Of a stretch of 64,000 nucleotides of DNA, positions 35,221 through 42,661 are shown in pieces. The first letter of the stretch is position 1, and every line of letters starts with the position of its first letter. The notes under the pieces are model-generated. The model saw nothing but the letters and a program-made list of their open reading frames with translations, searched no databases and was not told where the DNA came from. This stretch comes from Flavobacterium ammonificans (GTDB taxonomy: Bacteria; Bacteroidota; Bacteroidia; Flavobacteriales; Flavobacteriaceae), in assembly GCF_020885975.1 (NCBI RefSeq), contig NZ_AP025183.1:806001-870000 (forward strand), read 5' to 3'. The translations under genes and the position numbers were made by a program.

Positions 35221-35252
35221 AAAAAAAAAGCACCAGTTGTAGAACTGATGCT
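35221..35252 (-). terminator. Terminator after rplY
   Basis: A 10-bp stem, AGCACCAGTT/AACTGATGCT, with one C-A mismatch. On the minus strand it is followed by nine T residues. It ends the prs-rplY transcript before pth. Confidence 0.88.
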
Positions 35253-35274
35253 TTTTCATATGATTGAAAAAAAA

Positions 35275-35880
35275 TTATTTTTTCCCTTTTGGTGCTTTTG
35301 CAGCCTTTGCAGCTTCTTGAGCCGCTTTCATAGCCGCACGAGAAATTCTTACTTGACAAACTACAGTATTGTCTGGGTGCATTAATTTGTATTTGTCAGA
35401 AACTAATTTCGTAACATACAATTTGTTACCCATTTCAAGTGGAGTGATGTCAGCCTCAACAAAATCTGGAAGATTTTTAGGTAAAGCTTTCACTTTTAAT
35501 TTACGAGTGTTCAAACGTAAAACACCACCTGCAAGAACACCTTTAGAGGTACCAACAATTTTCACAGGAACTTCCATAGTGATTTCTTTATTGTCAAACA
35601 ATTGGAAGAAGTCAATGTGTAAAATTCTGTCAGTTACTGGGTGAACTTGAATGTCTTGCAAAATTGCATTGAATGATTTTCCTTTACCCAAATCAATCAC
35701 AACTGTGTGTGCGTTTGGAGTGTAAACCAAGTTTTTAAATGCTTTTTCTTCTGCTGAAAAATGAACTGGTTGATCTCCTCCGTATAAAACGCAAGGAATC
35801 GCTCCAGCATTACGTAAGGCTTTAGTAGCTACTTTGCCCACGCTTTCTCTTTCTGATCCTTTGATTGTAATTGATTTCAT
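35275..35880 (-). CDS. rplY: 50S ribosomal protein L25/general stress protein Ctc
   Basis: A 5S rRNA-binding ribosomal protein of 201 residues. The N-terminal L25 beta-barrel is recognised by [31 protein letters not shown] and the conserved ILHIDFFQL. The C-terminal TL5/Ctc domain follows ([16 protein letters not shown]). The last 25 residues form an Ala/Lys-rich tail ([12 protein letters not shown]) that probably contacts RNA. It is 27 nt after prs on the same strand, the same pairing seen widely in bacteria. Confidence 0.97.
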   Translation of the reverse strand: MKSITIKGSERESVGKVATKALRNAGAIPCVLYGGDQPVHFSAEEKAFKNLVYTPNAHTVVIDLGKGKSFNAILQDIQVHPVTDRILHIDFFQLFDNKEITMEVPVKIVGTSKGVLAGGVLRLNTRKLKVKALPKNLPDFVEADITPLEMGNKLYVTKLVSDKYKLMHPDNTVVCQVRISRAAMKAAQEAAKAAKAPKGKK

Positions 35881-35907
35881 TGTAAAAAAATATAGTTATT
35901 AAAAATA

Positions 35908-36849
35908 TTACATAATAAACTTTCCACTAATGGAATTGTTGTGGTGCACCATGTGCATTACTTCTGCGAAAAGAGGTGCACAACTCAACACTCTGATCTT
36001 GTCCGATTTTTTCTTCAACGGAATAGAATCGGTAACTATTAACTCACTTAATTTTGAGTTTTCTATTTTTTCGTAGGCTTCTCCAGATAAGATTGGGTGA
36101 GTACAAATCGCTCTTACGCTCAAGGCTCCTTTTTCAATCATTAAATCTGCGGCTTTCGCCAAAGTTCCTCCAGTATCGATCATGTCGTCTACTAGAATTA
36201 CGTTTCTGCCTTTCACCTCTCCAATCAACTCCATAGTGTCAATTACATTGGCTACTTTTCTTTGTTTGTAACAAACTACTACGTCAGATTCTAAAAATTT
36301 AGAGTAGGCGTAGGCTCTTTTTGAACCTCCCATATCAGGAGACGCAATCGTTAAATTTTCCAAACCTAAACTTTTCACATACGGTAAAAAGATGGTTGAA
36401 GCAAAAAGATGATCTACTGGTTTTTCGAAAAAACCTTGGATTTGATCTGCGTGTAAATCCATAGTCATTACTCTAGTTGCTCCAGCGGCATCCAATAAGT
36501 TGGCTACTAATTTAGCTCCAATTGGCACCCTTGGTTTGTCTTTTCTATCCTGCCTTGCCCAACCGAAGTAAGGAATGACAGCAGTAATATGTCTAGCTGA
36601 TGCACGTTTAGCCGCATCAATCATTAATAACAATTCCATCAAGTTGTCCGCACTTGGAAAAGTCGAACAAACTATAAATACACGTAATCCTCTTATAGAC
36701 TCTTCATAAGAAGGCTGGAATTCACCATCGCTATAGGTTGAGGTAATTACTTTTCCTAGTGGCACTCCATATGCTTGCGCAATTTGTTCTGCTAGGTATA
36801 CACTTTTTGAACATGCAAAAATTTTAGCTTCTGGTTCGTGGTGCGACAT
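35908..36849 (-). CDS. prs: Ribose-phosphate pyrophosphokinase
   Basis: Makes PRPP from ribose-5-phosphate and ATP for purine, pyrimidine, His, Trp and NAD synthesis. The 313-residue protein has the flexible loop region GWARQDRKDKPRVPIGAK, the divalent-cation motif MTMDLHADQIQGFF, and the PRPP-binding loop VILVDDMIDTGGTL. All are intact. It is followed at 27 nt by rplY. The leader is long, about 110 nt from the nearest good -7 element, and contains four tandem TAGT-type tetramers (near 36937-36952). Confidence 0.97.
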   Translation of the reverse strand: MSHHEPEAKIFACSKSVYLAEQIAQAYGVPLGKVITSTYSDGEFQPSYEESIRGLRVFIVCSTFPSADNLMELLLMIDAAKRASARHITAVIPYFGWARQDRKDKPRVPIGAKLVANLLDAAGATRVMTMDLHADQIQGFFEKPVDHLFASTIFLPYVKSLGLENLTIASPDMGGSKRAYAYSKFLESDVVVCYKQRKVANVIDTMELIGEVKGRNVILVDDMIDTGGTLAKAADLMIEKGALSVRAICTHPILSGEAYEKIENSKLSELIVTDSIPLKKKSDKIRVLSCAPLFAEVMHMVHHNNSISGKFIM

Positions 36850-36966
36850 TCGTATTGTTTATTAGTCCGTGACCCTTTTATAGTTAGACTATTAATTTTA
36901 TAATAGTTGTAGCTACTTTATACGCCTCGGTTGTAGTTAGTTAGTTAGCTGTGTTTTAACGAGCTG

Positions 36967-36974
36967 CAAATTTA
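36967..36974 (-). promoter_or_regulatory. prs promoter -7 element (TAAATTTG)
   Basis: The minus-strand TAAATTTG matches TAnnTTTG. Transcription from about 36960 gives an untranslated leader of about 110 nt before prs. Confidence 0.5.
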
Positions 36975-37014
36975 TAAAATTTATCCAACTCTGAAAGGAA
37001 AAATTTAAGTATTT

Positions 37015-37048
37015 TTTGTAGCACGTTTAATTTTATTTTTTACATTTG
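37015..37048 (+). promoter_or_regulatory. Promoter upstream of tRNA-Leu (-33 TTTG, -7 TACATTTG)
   Basis: TACATTTG at 37041-37048 matches TAnnTTTG, with TTTG at 37015-37018 and a 22-nt spacer. The near-match TATAATTTG immediately before the tRNA overlaps its first base and cannot be its promoter, so the tRNA is probably processed from a transcript starting near 37054. Confidence 0.55.
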
Positions 37049-37105
37049 CACCGTGTTAAAGGAATCGAGGCTTGATTTTGTATTAAACTCTTCTTTTATT
37101 GCGTT

Positions 37106-37125
37106 AAAATAACTGTTGTTATTTT
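37106..37125 (+). other. Perfect hairpin in the tRNA-Leu leader
   Basis: The 8-bp stem AAAATAAC/GTTATTTT has loop TGTT and is followed by ATG and mixed sequence rather than a T run. It is not a typical terminator. It may be part of a small RNA or a processing signal. Confidence 0.5.
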
Positions 37126-37200
37126 ATGTCTGCTAAGCCCGGATGACTGTTTTGCTTTTATTTTTTTAAAAATAAATCAGAAATTTCGAAGCTATAATTT

Positions 37201-37280
37201 GCCCGGGTGGCGGAATTGGTAGACGCGCTGGTCTCAAACACCTGTGGGAAACCGTGCCGGTTCGACTCCGGCTCCGGGTA
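37201..37280 (+). tRNA. tRNA-Leu (anticodon CAA)
   Basis: A class II tRNA that reads the UUG codon. The acceptor stem GCCCGGG pairs with TCCGGGT, the D-loop contains ATTGGTAG, and the anticodon loop CTCAAAC carries CAA at 34-36 after T33. There is a long variable arm, and the T-arm is GCCGG TTCGACT CCGGC. The anticodon stem appears to contain one T-T mismatch at pair 28-42. The discriminator is A at 37280, and CCA is not encoded. A strong terminator follows at once. Confidence 0.95.
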
Positions 37281-37281
37281 C

Positions 37282-37313
37282 AAAAGCCTCTTCGAAAGAA
37301 GAGGCTTTTTTGT
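37282..37313 (+). terminator. Terminator after tRNA-Leu
   Basis: The perfect 12-bp stem AAAAGCCTCTTC/GAAGAGGCTTTT closes on a GAAA tetraloop and runs into T residues. Confidence 0.94.
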
Positions 37314-37370
37314 TTTGCTAACTTCTCTAATTGATATTCACTTTTTACTTTTTTGTGAGACGAAAAACAG

Positions 37371-37378
37371 TACATTTG
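37371..37378 (+). promoter_or_regulatory. Promoter -7 element (TACATTTG) for the photolyase cluster
   Basis: An exact TAnnTTTG match about 52 nt before the TTG start of the first photolyase gene. A TTTG at 37352-37355 is only 15 nt upstream, closer than normal, so the -33 element is uncertain. Confidence 0.5.
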
Positions 37379-37429
37379 TTTATTATTTTTAAAGAATAAT
37401 TAAACAAAAAATCAATCTATTTTTCTTTC

Positions 37430-38938
37430 TTGAAAAAACAGTCCCTACATATTGTTTGGTTCAAACGCGACTTTCGTTTGGTGGATAATGAAGCCTTGTT
37501 TCATGCGCATCAATCGGGTGTGCCGCTGTTATTCATTTGTTTTTTTGAACCTAGCGTTATGAGTTATCCCGATTCGGATGTACGCCATTGGCGATTCATT
37601 TACGAATCTATTCAGGATTTGAATAAAAAATTAGCGCCGTCGAAAGCAAAAATCTATTTTTTTCATGACGAAGTCAAAACTGTTTTTTCCAAATTAATTC
37701 AGGAATATGAGGTAAAAAGTGTTTTCTCCCATCAAGAAATCGGAAATAAGTTAACCTACGACCGCGATTTGGAAATGAAAGCGTTTTTTGATTCCAATGA
37801 CATCATTTGGAGAGAATTTCAAATGCACGGTGTCATTCGCAGATTAAAATCAAGACAAGATTGGGACAAACGCTGGGAACAAGTCATGCGAGATACTCCA
37901 AAAATCATACAAGAATCTGATTTAAAAACGGTTGAATTAGATCCTGATTTTTACAACCAAATAAAAGGAGCCGATTTATCAACTGAAATTACTACTCCTA
38001 ACAAAAATTTTCAACGAGGTGGCGAATATTGGGCCTGGCGTTATTTGGATAGTTTTGTTAAAGAACGTTATGTCAATTACAGCAAACACATTTCCAAACC
38101 GGCCTTGAGTAGAAAAGGCTGCAGTCGCTTGTCGCCTTACTTGACTTATGGAAACATTAGTATGCGGATGATTTATCAATATACCAATCAGCATTATGAA
38201 GCATCCAAAAACAAACGCGCCATTCTCAATTTTGTTTCGCGCTTGCATTGGCATTGCCATTTCATTCAAAAATTTGAAGACGAATGCGAAATGGAATTTG
38301 AAAACGCCAACCGTGCCTATGATTCTTTGGTAAAACCAAAAAATGAGACCTACATCAAAGCTTGGCAAGAAGGAAAAACGGGTGTGCCAATTGTCGATGC
38401 TTGTATGCGATGTTTGGTAGCAACGGGCTATATCAATTTTAGAATGCGTGCGATGGTGGTGTCATTTTTCACTTTTAATTTATGGCAAGATTGGCGTGAA
38501 TTGCATTTTTTGGCAAGGCAATTTTTAGATTATGAACCTGGAATTCATTATCCTCAAATTCAAATGCAATCTGGGACCACGGGAATTAATACGATACGAA
38601 TTTACAGTCCGATTAAAAATTCAGAAGAGCATGATCCTGATGGAATTTTCATTAAACAATGGCTCCCCGAATTAGCAGAAGTGCCCGTGCATTTGTTACA
38701 TGAACCTTGGAAAATGAATGAAATGGAACAGCAATTTTACAATTGTACCATTGGGAAAGACTATCCAGCTCCTATTGTTGATATTGAAGCAACTCGTAAG
38801 TATGCTAGCGACATCGTTTGGAGCTTTCGAAAAAAAGACGAAGTCAAACAAGAAGGAAAACGTATTTTGCAAAAACACGTGAGTAACCCCAATAAACCTA
38901 AAAATGCGAGGAGTAAAAAAACAAAACCTACCGACTAA
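37430..38938 (+). CDS. Cryptochrome/deoxyribodipyrimidine photolyase family protein
   Basis: Flavin enzyme that uses blue light to repair UV pyrimidine dimers, or a related photoreceptor. The 502-residue protein starts with [17 protein letters not shown], the antenna-binding Rossmann domain. The helical FAD domain follows, with [18 protein letters not shown] near residue 235 and [26 protein letters not shown] near residue 315, the best-conserved part. The start is a TTG, because the conserved domain begins four codons later and there is no ATG in range. It differs clearly from the two other family members downstream. The tail is Lys/Asn/Pro-rich. Substrate (CPD or other) is not settled by sequence alone. 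Confidence 0.92.
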   Translation: MKKQSLHIVWFKRDFRLVDNEALFHAHQSGVPLLFICFFEPSVMSYPDSDVRHWRFIYESIQDLNKKLAPSKAKIYFFHDEVKTVFSKLIQEYEVKSVFSHQEIGNKLTYDRDLEMKAFFDSNDIIWREFQMHGVIRRLKSRQDWDKRWEQVMRDTPKIIQESDLKTVELDPDFYNQIKGADLSTEITTPNKNFQRGGEYWAWRYLDSFVKERYVNYSKHISKPALSRKGCSRLSPYLTYGNISMRMIYQYTNQHYEASKNKRAILNFVSRLHWHCHFIQKFEDECEMEFENANRAYDSLVKPKNETYIKAWQEGKTGVPIVDACMRCLVATGYINFRMRAMVVSFFTFNLWQDWRELHFLARQFLDYEPGIHYPQIQMQSGTTGINTIRIYSPIKNSEEHDPDGIFIKQWLPELAEVPVHLLHEPWKMNEMEQQFYNCTIGKDYPAPIVDIEATRKYASDIVWSFRKKDEVKQEGKRILQKHVSNPNKPKNARSKKTKPTD

Positions 38939-39041
38939 AACCTGTATTGTTTGCCAAAAACCATTCGCTTGGCGTAAAAAATGGGAAAAAGTGTGGGACG
39001 AAGTAAAATACTGTAGTGATAAATGCAGAGGAAAAAAATAA
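38904..39041 (+). CDS. DUF2256 family small cysteine-rich protein
   Basis: A 45-codon gene in a frame different from both neighbours. It contains [16 protein letters not shown] and then [13 protein letters not shown], so four cysteines form CxxC...CxxxC, with the Trp/Lys/Arg-rich centre of DUF2256. The function is unknown, but a small zinc-binding protein is expected. The ATG lies inside the last 35 nt of the preceding photolyase gene, and the stop is 6 nt before the next one, so the three are almost certainly translated from one mRNA. DUF2256 genes have been noted beside photolyase genes in other bacteria, from memory. Confidence 0.88.
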   Translation: MRGVKKQNLPTKTCIVCQKPFAWRKKWEKVWDEVKYCSDKCRGKK

Positions 39042-39047
39042 ATTAAG

Positions 39048-40583
39048 ATGTCAAAAACGTTACGATTAGTTCTCGGAGATCAATTGAACAGCAATCATTC
39101 TTGGTTCAAAACCATTGATGATTCGGTGACTTATGTCATGATGGAAATTCGAACAGAAACGGATTATGCCACGCATCATATTCAGAAAATAGTTGGTTTT
39201 TTCTCGGCGATGCAAGAATTTGCTGCCGAAATACAATCGCAACAACATCGAGTAATTTATATTCGTTTGAATGATGGCAATAATTTACAATCGTTTGAGA
39301 AAAACATCAAATCATTAATAGAGAAAGAACAGTTTACCCATTTTGAATACCAATTCCCAGACGAATACCGATTGGACGAACAGCTGAAAAATTTGTGTCA
39401 GTCGCTTTCCATTACAAGTTCAGTTTGCGATTCGGAGCATTTTATGAGTTCAAGAAACGAATTAGGTGATTTTTTCGAAGGTAAAAAAACCTTTTTAATG
39501 GAGAGTTTTTACCATATGATGCGTAAAAAGCACCACATTTTGATGGAAGGTGACAAGCCTTTAACGGGCAAATGGAATTATGACGGCGAAAATCGAAAAA
39601 AATTACCCAAAGATCACAAACCCACTCCGCCTTTGGTTTTCCAAAATGATGTAACCAAAATCGTTTCAGAAATTCAAAAAACAGATATCAAAAGCATTGG
39701 AAACATCGATGCAGAAAATTTTGTTTGGCCTATTAACAGAAAGCAATCACTAGAATTACTCGATTTTTTTGCAACCGAATGTTTGGCACTTTTTGGGAGT
39801 TACCAAGATGCAATGACACCTAACGAATGGTCGTTGTATCACGCCCGACTTTCGTTTTCGATGAATGTGAAACTAATTTCTCCTTTGGAAGTGATTCAGC
39901 GAGCCATATTGGAATGGGAAAATCGTCCTGAAGCAATTGCCTACCATCAATTGGAAGGATTTGTGCGCCAAATTATTGGCTGGCGTGAATACATGCGAGG
40001 CATTTATTGGAACAAAATGCCCGAATATGCCACGATGAATTATTTCAATAACGAAAACTCACTTCCGGAATGGTTTTGGACAGGAAAAACCAAAATGAAT
40101 TGTTTGAAAGATGCAATCAATCAATCTTTAAATTACGCTTACGCGCACCACATTCAGCGATTGATGGTAACCGGGAATTTTGCGCTTTTAGCAGGTATTC
40201 ATCCTGATGAAGTAGATGCTTGGTATTTGGGCATTTATATCGATGCGATTGAATGGGTAGAAATTACAAACACGCGCGGTATGAGTCAGTTTGCCGATGG
40301 CGGAATTGTAGGCACCAAACCCTATGTAAGTTCGGCTGCTTACATCGATAAAATGAGTCATTACTGTGGAAGTTGCTTTTATAAAAAGGCTGTGAAAACC
40401 GGAGACAAAGCCTGTCCTTTCAATAGTTTGTATTGGAATTTTTATGATAAAAATGAAGACAAATTAGGTAAAAATCCACGAATTGGTATGATGTATAATG
40501 TGTGGCGCAAAATGAAACCTGATGATAAAGCCGCTTTGTTAGAACAAGCCGCTTTTTATTTGAAGAATATTAACAACTTATAA
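39048..40583 (+). CDS. Iron-sulfur bacterial cryptochrome/(6-4) photolyase (FeS-BCP, PhrB-like)
   Basis: A member of the prokaryotic (6-4) photolyase class that carries a [4Fe-4S] cluster. The 511-residue protein begins TLRLVLGDQLNSNHSWF, typical of this class and unlike ordinary photolyases. The four cluster ligands are present: Cys352 (KMNCLKDAI), Cys440 and Cys443 (YCGSC) and Cys456 (ACPFNSLYWNF). The spacing is identical to that of Agrobacterium PhrB (350, 438, 441, 454, from memory). It also has GWREYMRGIYW and MVTGNFALLAGIHPDEV. Likely repairs (6-4) photoproducts. It follows DUF2256 by 6 nt. Confidence 0.95.
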   Translation: MSKTLRLVLGDQLNSNHSWFKTIDDSVTYVMMEIRTETDYATHHIQKIVGFFSAMQEFAAEIQSQQHRVIYIRLNDGNNLQSFEKNIKSLIEKEQFTHFEYQFPDEYRLDEQLKNLCQSLSITSSVCDSEHFMSSRNELGDFFEGKKTFLMESFYHMMRKKHHILMEGDKPLTGKWNYDGENRKKLPKDHKPTPPLVFQNDVTKIVSEIQKTDIKSIGNIDAENFVWPINRKQSLELLDFFATECLALFGSYQDAMTPNEWSLYHARLSFSMNVKLISPLEVIQRAILEWENRPEAIAYHQLEGFVRQIIGWREYMRGIYWNKMPEYATMNYFNNENSLPEWFWTGKTKMNCLKDAINQSLNYAYAHHIQRLMVTGNFALLAGIHPDEVDAWYLGIYIDAIEWVEITNTRGMSQFADGGIVGTKPYVSSAAYIDKMSHYCGSCFYKKAVKTGDKACPFNSLYWNFYDKNEDKLGKNPRIGMMYNVWRKMKPDDKAALLEQAAFYLKNINNL

Positions 40584-40754
40584 ATTCGAGTTAAAGTAGC
40601 TAAAGTTAACAAAATAAAACGTTAATTTTTAATCTCTTAACTAGCAATAAATCTTTCATTTTGTACTTTGCGCATCCTATTCTGAACCATTAAATTTCAA
40701 TAACTAGGAGGAGTTGTTCATTCAGCTTGGCAAATCAAAGACAAATATAATTAT

Positions 40755-42050
40755 ATGATAAAGACAGCATTAGTTTGGTTTAAAACGGATTTACGAATTG
40801 AAGATAATGAAACCTTAGTCAAAGCGATTGCTCAAAGCGAGAAGGTAATTCCTGTGTATTGTTTTGATGAAGCTCATTTTGAAACTTCGGTTTACGGATT
40901 TAAAAAAACGGGGAGTTTTAGAGCGCAGTTTTTATTGGAATCGCTTGAAGATTTAGATGCCAAATTGCGAACTTTAGGTTCAGGTTTGCGCATAGTAATG
41001 GGTAAGCCTGAAGTTGAAATTCCCAAATTAGTTCAAGAATATAAAGCGCAAAAAGTCTTCGCCAAGCGCGAGGTAGCTTTTGAAGAAAAACAAACTGAGA
41101 AAAAAGTGCAAACGGAATTGTTCAAATTGCGTTGCGAATTGGACACTTATAGTACCAGTACATTATACCATGCCGAAGATTTGCCTTTTTCTATCAAAAA
41201 TATTCCGGATGTATTTACTAATTTCAGAAAAAAAACAGAAAAGGATGCTGAAATTAGGCCACCATTTACAGCTCCAAAACAAATTAATTCGCCTGAAATC
41301 CCTGCTATAGAATTACCAACATTAGAGGACTTAGGCGTTTCGAAAACTACTATCGATTCTCGTGCTGTTTTAGCATTTAAAGGTGGAGAGAGTGAGGCCA
41401 TTCAGCGGTTACAGCATTATTTTTATAATACACAATCTTTGTCAACTTACAAAGAAACCCGCAACGGAATGGTAGGTGCGGACTATTCGTCTAAATTTTC
41501 GCCATGGTTGGCTATGGGTTGTATTTCGGCTCGATACATTTATGCCGAAGTTAAAAAATACGAAATGCAATTTGGCGCTAATGATTCGACTTATTGGTTG
41601 GTTTTTGAATTGCTATGGCGTGATTTTTTCCGATTTATGTTTAAGAAATACCAAACCAAATTTTTCTTGTATGAGGGAATCAAATTAAAAAAAGGCAACT
41701 CCAAATCTTTAAACGAAAAACTACTTTCTCAGTGGGTCAATGGAACTACGGCTTCTGATTTTATCAATGCCAATATGCTCGAATTGCAACAAACAGGATT
41801 TATGAGTAATAGAGGACGACAAAACGTAGCGAGTTATTTTTGTAACGAATTGAATATGGATTGGCGACTTGGAGCAGCCTATTTTGAAGAGCAATTAATC
41901 GATTATGATGTGTGCAGCAATTGGGGCAATTGGGCCTATTTAGCTGGAGTTGGTAATGACCCAAGGGGACACCGTTACTTTAATATTGAGAAACAAGCAA
42001 CTGATTATGACAAAAACAAAGCGTTCAGAAAACTTTGGTTAACCGAGTAA
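40755..42050 (+). CDS. DASH-family cryptochrome
   Basis: A flavin- and folate-binding photolyase-type protein, 431 residues. The N-terminus LVWFKTDLRIEDNETL and the signature region STYWLVFELLWRDFFRFM and FMSNRGRQNVASYFCNELNMDWR are characteristic of cry-DASH, as is GNWAYLAGVGNDPRGHRYFNIEKQA near the C-terminus (split here by context). DASH proteins repair CPD lesions in single-stranded DNA and may also sense light. It is separated from the FeS gene by 171 nt, so it may have its own promoter; a near-match TACTTTG (one base short) lies around 40662-40668. A possible 14-codon leader overlaps its start. Confidence 0.94.
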   Translation: MIKTALVWFKTDLRIEDNETLVKAIAQSEKVIPVYCFDEAHFETSVYGFKKTGSFRAQFLLESLEDLDAKLRTLGSGLRIVMGKPEVEIPKLVQEYKAQKVFAKREVAFEEKQTEKKVQTELFKLRCELDTYSTSTLYHAEDLPFSIKNIPDVFTNFRKKTEKDAEIRPPFTAPKQINSPEIPAIELPTLEDLGVSKTTIDSRAVLAFKGGESEAIQRLQHYFYNTQSLSTYKETRNGMVGADYSSKFSPWLAMGCISARYIYAEVKKYEMQFGANDSTYWLVFELLWRDFFRFMFKKYQTKFFLYEGIKLKKGNSKSLNEKLLSQWVNGTTASDFINANMLELQQTGFMSNRGRQNVASYFCNELNMDWRLGAAYFEEQLIDYDVCSNWGNWAYLAGVGNDPRGHRYFNIEKQATDYDKNKAFRKLWLTE

Positions 42051-42052
42051 GT

Positions 42053-42463
42053 TTAGTCGGTTTTTGTTTCTAAAACCACCCATTTTTTATCACTATTGAG
42101 TTTGAATGAAGCAATGAATTCTTTGTTCCATTCATTGGGTGCAATCAATGATAAAAATTCAATACCATCATCACCCAAATACATATGATAGGTTTCGCCA
42201 ATGACTGGTTCGAAGGAAAATTTAGCGTTGTAGACTAATTCATTCCATTTGTAATCGTCCATTAATTTTTGGTATGCCGATTGTAACTCTTGAAATTTGT
42301 TTTCAAATTCCTTGTTGACACTATGAATTCCACGGGATTTCCAAGCAACAACATCATCCGTTGTAATAACGGGTGCGCCCACACTCGTAGCATACGGAAG
42401 TAAACTTGCGTTGTATCCTTGCTCTTCAGAATATACAATATTGTCAGGTTTTTTATTGTCCAT
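42053..42463 (-). CDS. DUF2452 domain protein
   Basis: A 136-residue cytoplasmic protein of unknown function. It matches DUF2452 by KPDNIVYSEEQGYNASLLPY, DDVVAWKSRGI, and WNELVYNAKFSFEPVIGETY, then EFLSLIAPNEWNKEFI. There is no signal peptide or membrane segment. It is convergent with the DASH gene, with 2 nt between the stops, and divergent from the symporter. Family members are common in flavobacteria and some eukaryotes; no activity is established. Confidence 0.9.
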   Translation of the reverse strand: MDNKKPDNIVYSEEQGYNASLLPYATSVGAPVITTDDVVAWKSRGIHSVNKEFENKFQELQSAYQKLMDDYKWNELVYNAKFSFEPVIGETYHMYLGDDGIEFLSLIAPNEWNKEFIASFKLNSDKKWVVLETKTD

Positions 42464-42661
42464 ACTTTGTTGTTCGTGTTTTTAATGTGGGAATCGCTAA
42501 AGAGTTCAAAATTACACTATTTCAAATTTTATATTGGTTAAACAAAACAAAAAATTAGGATAAAATAAGATAATTTGAAGCAATGAAAGAATTTGATAGG
42601 TATTCAACATCATTTAAACCAAAACCACTATATTTATTTCCGCTATTTAACCAAAAAAACT

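Larger units (their letters stand above)
36850..37200. other. Gap between prs and tRNA-Leu with two divergent promoters
   Basis: This 351-bp stretch has no protein-coding signal. It holds the prs leader with a run of GTTA/TAGT tetramers, a minus-strand -7 element at 36967-36974, a plus-strand promoter at 37015-37048, and about 150 nt of transcribed-looking leader before the tRNA with a perfect hairpin at 37106-37125. Confidence 0.7.

Noticed and set aside
37193-37201. TATAATTTG just before tRNA-Leu as its promoter
   Set aside because: Its spacer is one base too long, and it overlaps the first tRNA base, so a start from it would fall inside the tRNA.
37166-37392. Open frames on both strands across the tRNA-Leu and its terminator
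   Set aside because: They are translations of the tRNA and hairpin, which explain the sequence fully.
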